Origin: an uncultured Alphaproteobacteria bacterium
Lineage (GTDB): Bacteria; Pseudomonadota; Alphaproteobacteria; RUG11792
NCBI GenBank assembly: GCA_958448685.1
Contig: CAUDEV010000010.1
Coordinates: 1 to 23,454, forward strand
DNA: 23,454 nucleotides
Direction of reading: 5' to 3'
Part shown: piece after piece, positions 22,954 to 23,454 of the stretch
How positions within the stretch are numbered: the stretch's first letter is position 1
How the letters are laid out: each line of letters begins with the position of its first letter
Translations under genes and position numbers: made by a program
Notes under the pieces: generated by a model
Seen by the model: only the letters and a program-made list of their open reading frames with translations
The model's database searches: none
What the model was told of the DNA's origin: nothing

Positions 22954-23032
22954 ACAATCTTCCTTTGCGACGCACTAATTTGCAAGCTCTATGGCGGCTT
23001 CGTAATGTTTTTACAGAATTAGCAACTTTCAT
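22907..23032 (-). CDS. rpmJ: Ribosomal protein bL36
   Basis: This 41-codon gene encodes a protein starting MKVANSVKTLRSRHRACKLV, continuing RRKGRLYVINK and ending KFKARQG. That is the alphaproteobacterial bL36 pattern (MKVxxSLKSLxxR, VRRxGxxYVINK, RFKARQG). It is the short variant with few cysteines, so it lacks the full zinc-binding set. Its last 47 bp overlap the start of ispDF in another frame, and the ispDF ribosome binding site lies within it, so the two are probably translationally coupled. A consensus promoter lies upstream. It is below most ORF length limits and easily missed. Confidence 0.93.
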   Translation of the reverse strand: MKVANSVKTLRSRHRACKLVRRKGRLYVINKQIPKFKARQG

Positions 23033-23068
23033 TTTTTATCATATTATAAGATTTCATTTAATACTCTT

Positions 23069-23097
23069 ATAGTATCATATTCTAAGACGAATGTCAA
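23069..23097 (-). promoter_or_regulatory. Predicted sigma70 promoter of rpmJ-ispDF
   Basis: On the minus strand a perfect TTGACA (23097-23092), a 17-bp spacer and TACTAT (23074-23069) lie 36 bp before the rpmJ ATG. Confidence 0.65.
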
Positions 23098-23159
23098 ATT
23101 GATTTTCTTCGAGTTTAGGAGGTTAATTATTGCCATTTTCCTTGTAAAGAAATGTATTA

Positions 23160-23205
23160 GTTCACAATGTCTTCCGAAAGCGCTGGAGGTGCCCCTGCGG
23201 TGTCA
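23160..23205 (-). repeat. Right copy of the 46-bp inverted repeat
   Basis: This is the reverse-complement partner of 5-50. On the minus strand it encodes DTAGAPPALSEDIVN followed by TAA. In that frame a 39-codon stretch is open from an ATG, upstream of which an in-frame TGA occurs. On the plus strand an ATG at 23167 would start MSSESAGGAPAV and stop after 18 codons. Neither reading has a ribosome binding site. Confidence 0.6.
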
Positions 23206-23454
23206 TCAGCTGTTTGCCGGTGAGGTCTTCTTTCTAATTCACGCTTCGTGCAGTTACTCTTTTTATATAAAATCAACATTATTTCGCTCTTTCATTCGAA
23301 ATACTTCTGTTGAGGTTAAATTGACTATGTCTTGGAATGCTATAGCAGCGGGTAACGTCAAGTTAAGGAAGAAAAGGGGAAAGTTATTCAGAGAAGGATG
23401 GATGAAGTGGAGGAAATTAAGAATGAACAGGAGATAAATTGACAGAAAACCAAA
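23206..23454. other. Unassigned right end of the window
   Basis: No gene can be supported. A minus-strand frame open from the window edge to TAA at 23263-23265 reads LTLPAAIAFQDIVN and TSTEVFRMKERNNVDFI near its end and could be the tail of a gene outside the window. The plus strand of the same segment also has open frames, including a Lys/Glu-rich one ending KNEQEIN. A short CACG-CTT-CGTG hairpin lies near 23240-23251. The base composition of 23160-23250 is richer in G+C than the rest of the window. Confidence 0.35.

Noticed and set aside
23319..23345. A possible third copy of the end repeat (TTGACTATGTCTTGG against TTCACAATGTCTTCC, and another DIVN on the minus strand)
   Set aside because: Similarity holds for only about 13 bases and then disappears; this is within chance for a window of this size.
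23099..23437. Open frame of 112 codons on the plus strand at the right end
   Set aside because: It starts with TTG, has an implausible composition (many Arg/Trp near the end), and runs over the rpmJ promoter region and the inverted repeat.
1..23454. CRISPR array, tRNA, rRNA, tmRNA or riboswitch
   Set aside because: No regularly spaced repeats and no recognisable tRNA arms or conserved RNA cores were seen on either strand by eye; a covariance-model scan would be needed to exclude small RNAs.

Overview
The window is about 23.4 kb of AT-rich (roughly one third G+C), gene-dense chromosome from a Gram-negative bacterium. The best fit is an alphaproteobacterial intracellular symbiont (Holosporales/Rickettsiales-like). 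Supporting signs are the fused ispDF gene, an M16 processing-peptidase homologue, an alphaproteobacterial-type bL36, a DUF3576-like lipoprotein, a Com1-type DsbA protein, small Sec-exported beta-barrels and type VI secretion genes. No rRNA, tRNA or CRISPR array was recognised, and the taxonomic placement is inferred from gene content only.

Left part (1-6750). uppP (+) converges on a DsbA/Com1-like gene (-) at a shared hairpin. Two lipoprotein genes follow on the minus strand. Next is a tight minus-strand operon reading outer-membrane beta-barrel, PAAR-like type VI spike tip, then rlmN, with 5-6 bp gaps. A second beta-barrel gene has its own strong terminator.

Middle part (6700-9640). This is an accessory island: a decayed IS481-family transposase, a truncated and frameshifted second copy of the plsY 5' region with its promoter, a two-gene cassette of exported proteins with its own consensus promoter and terminator, then the intact plsY. 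The plsY copies form a direct repeat of about 225-230 bp around the cassette. Their coding parts differ only by synonymous changes plus one 5-bp tandem duplication, which suggests that the cassette arrived with a plsY fragment from a related genome.

Type VI part (9769-12991). tssB and tssC (sheath) are followed 18 bp later by an exported HtrA-like protein in which all three catalytic triad positions are replaced. No other tss gene lies in the window. The PAAR-like gene about 5 kb to the left is the only other likely T6SS part.

Right part (13059-23454). A BI-1/YccA membrane protein (-) is followed by a plus-strand run with overlaps or a 1-nt gap: M16 peptidase, rlpA, class II aldolase, ABC-F ATPase. 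An exported hypothetical protein overlaps lpxA tail to tail. The minus-strand operon infC-secG-fabZ-lpxA has a recognisable promoter ahead of infC. ispDF starts inside a 41-codon rpmJ (bL36) gene that is easy to miss; the two overlap out of frame by 47 bp. The extreme ends of the window (5-50 and 23160-23205) carry an 89% identical inverted repeat that is G+C-rich against the background.
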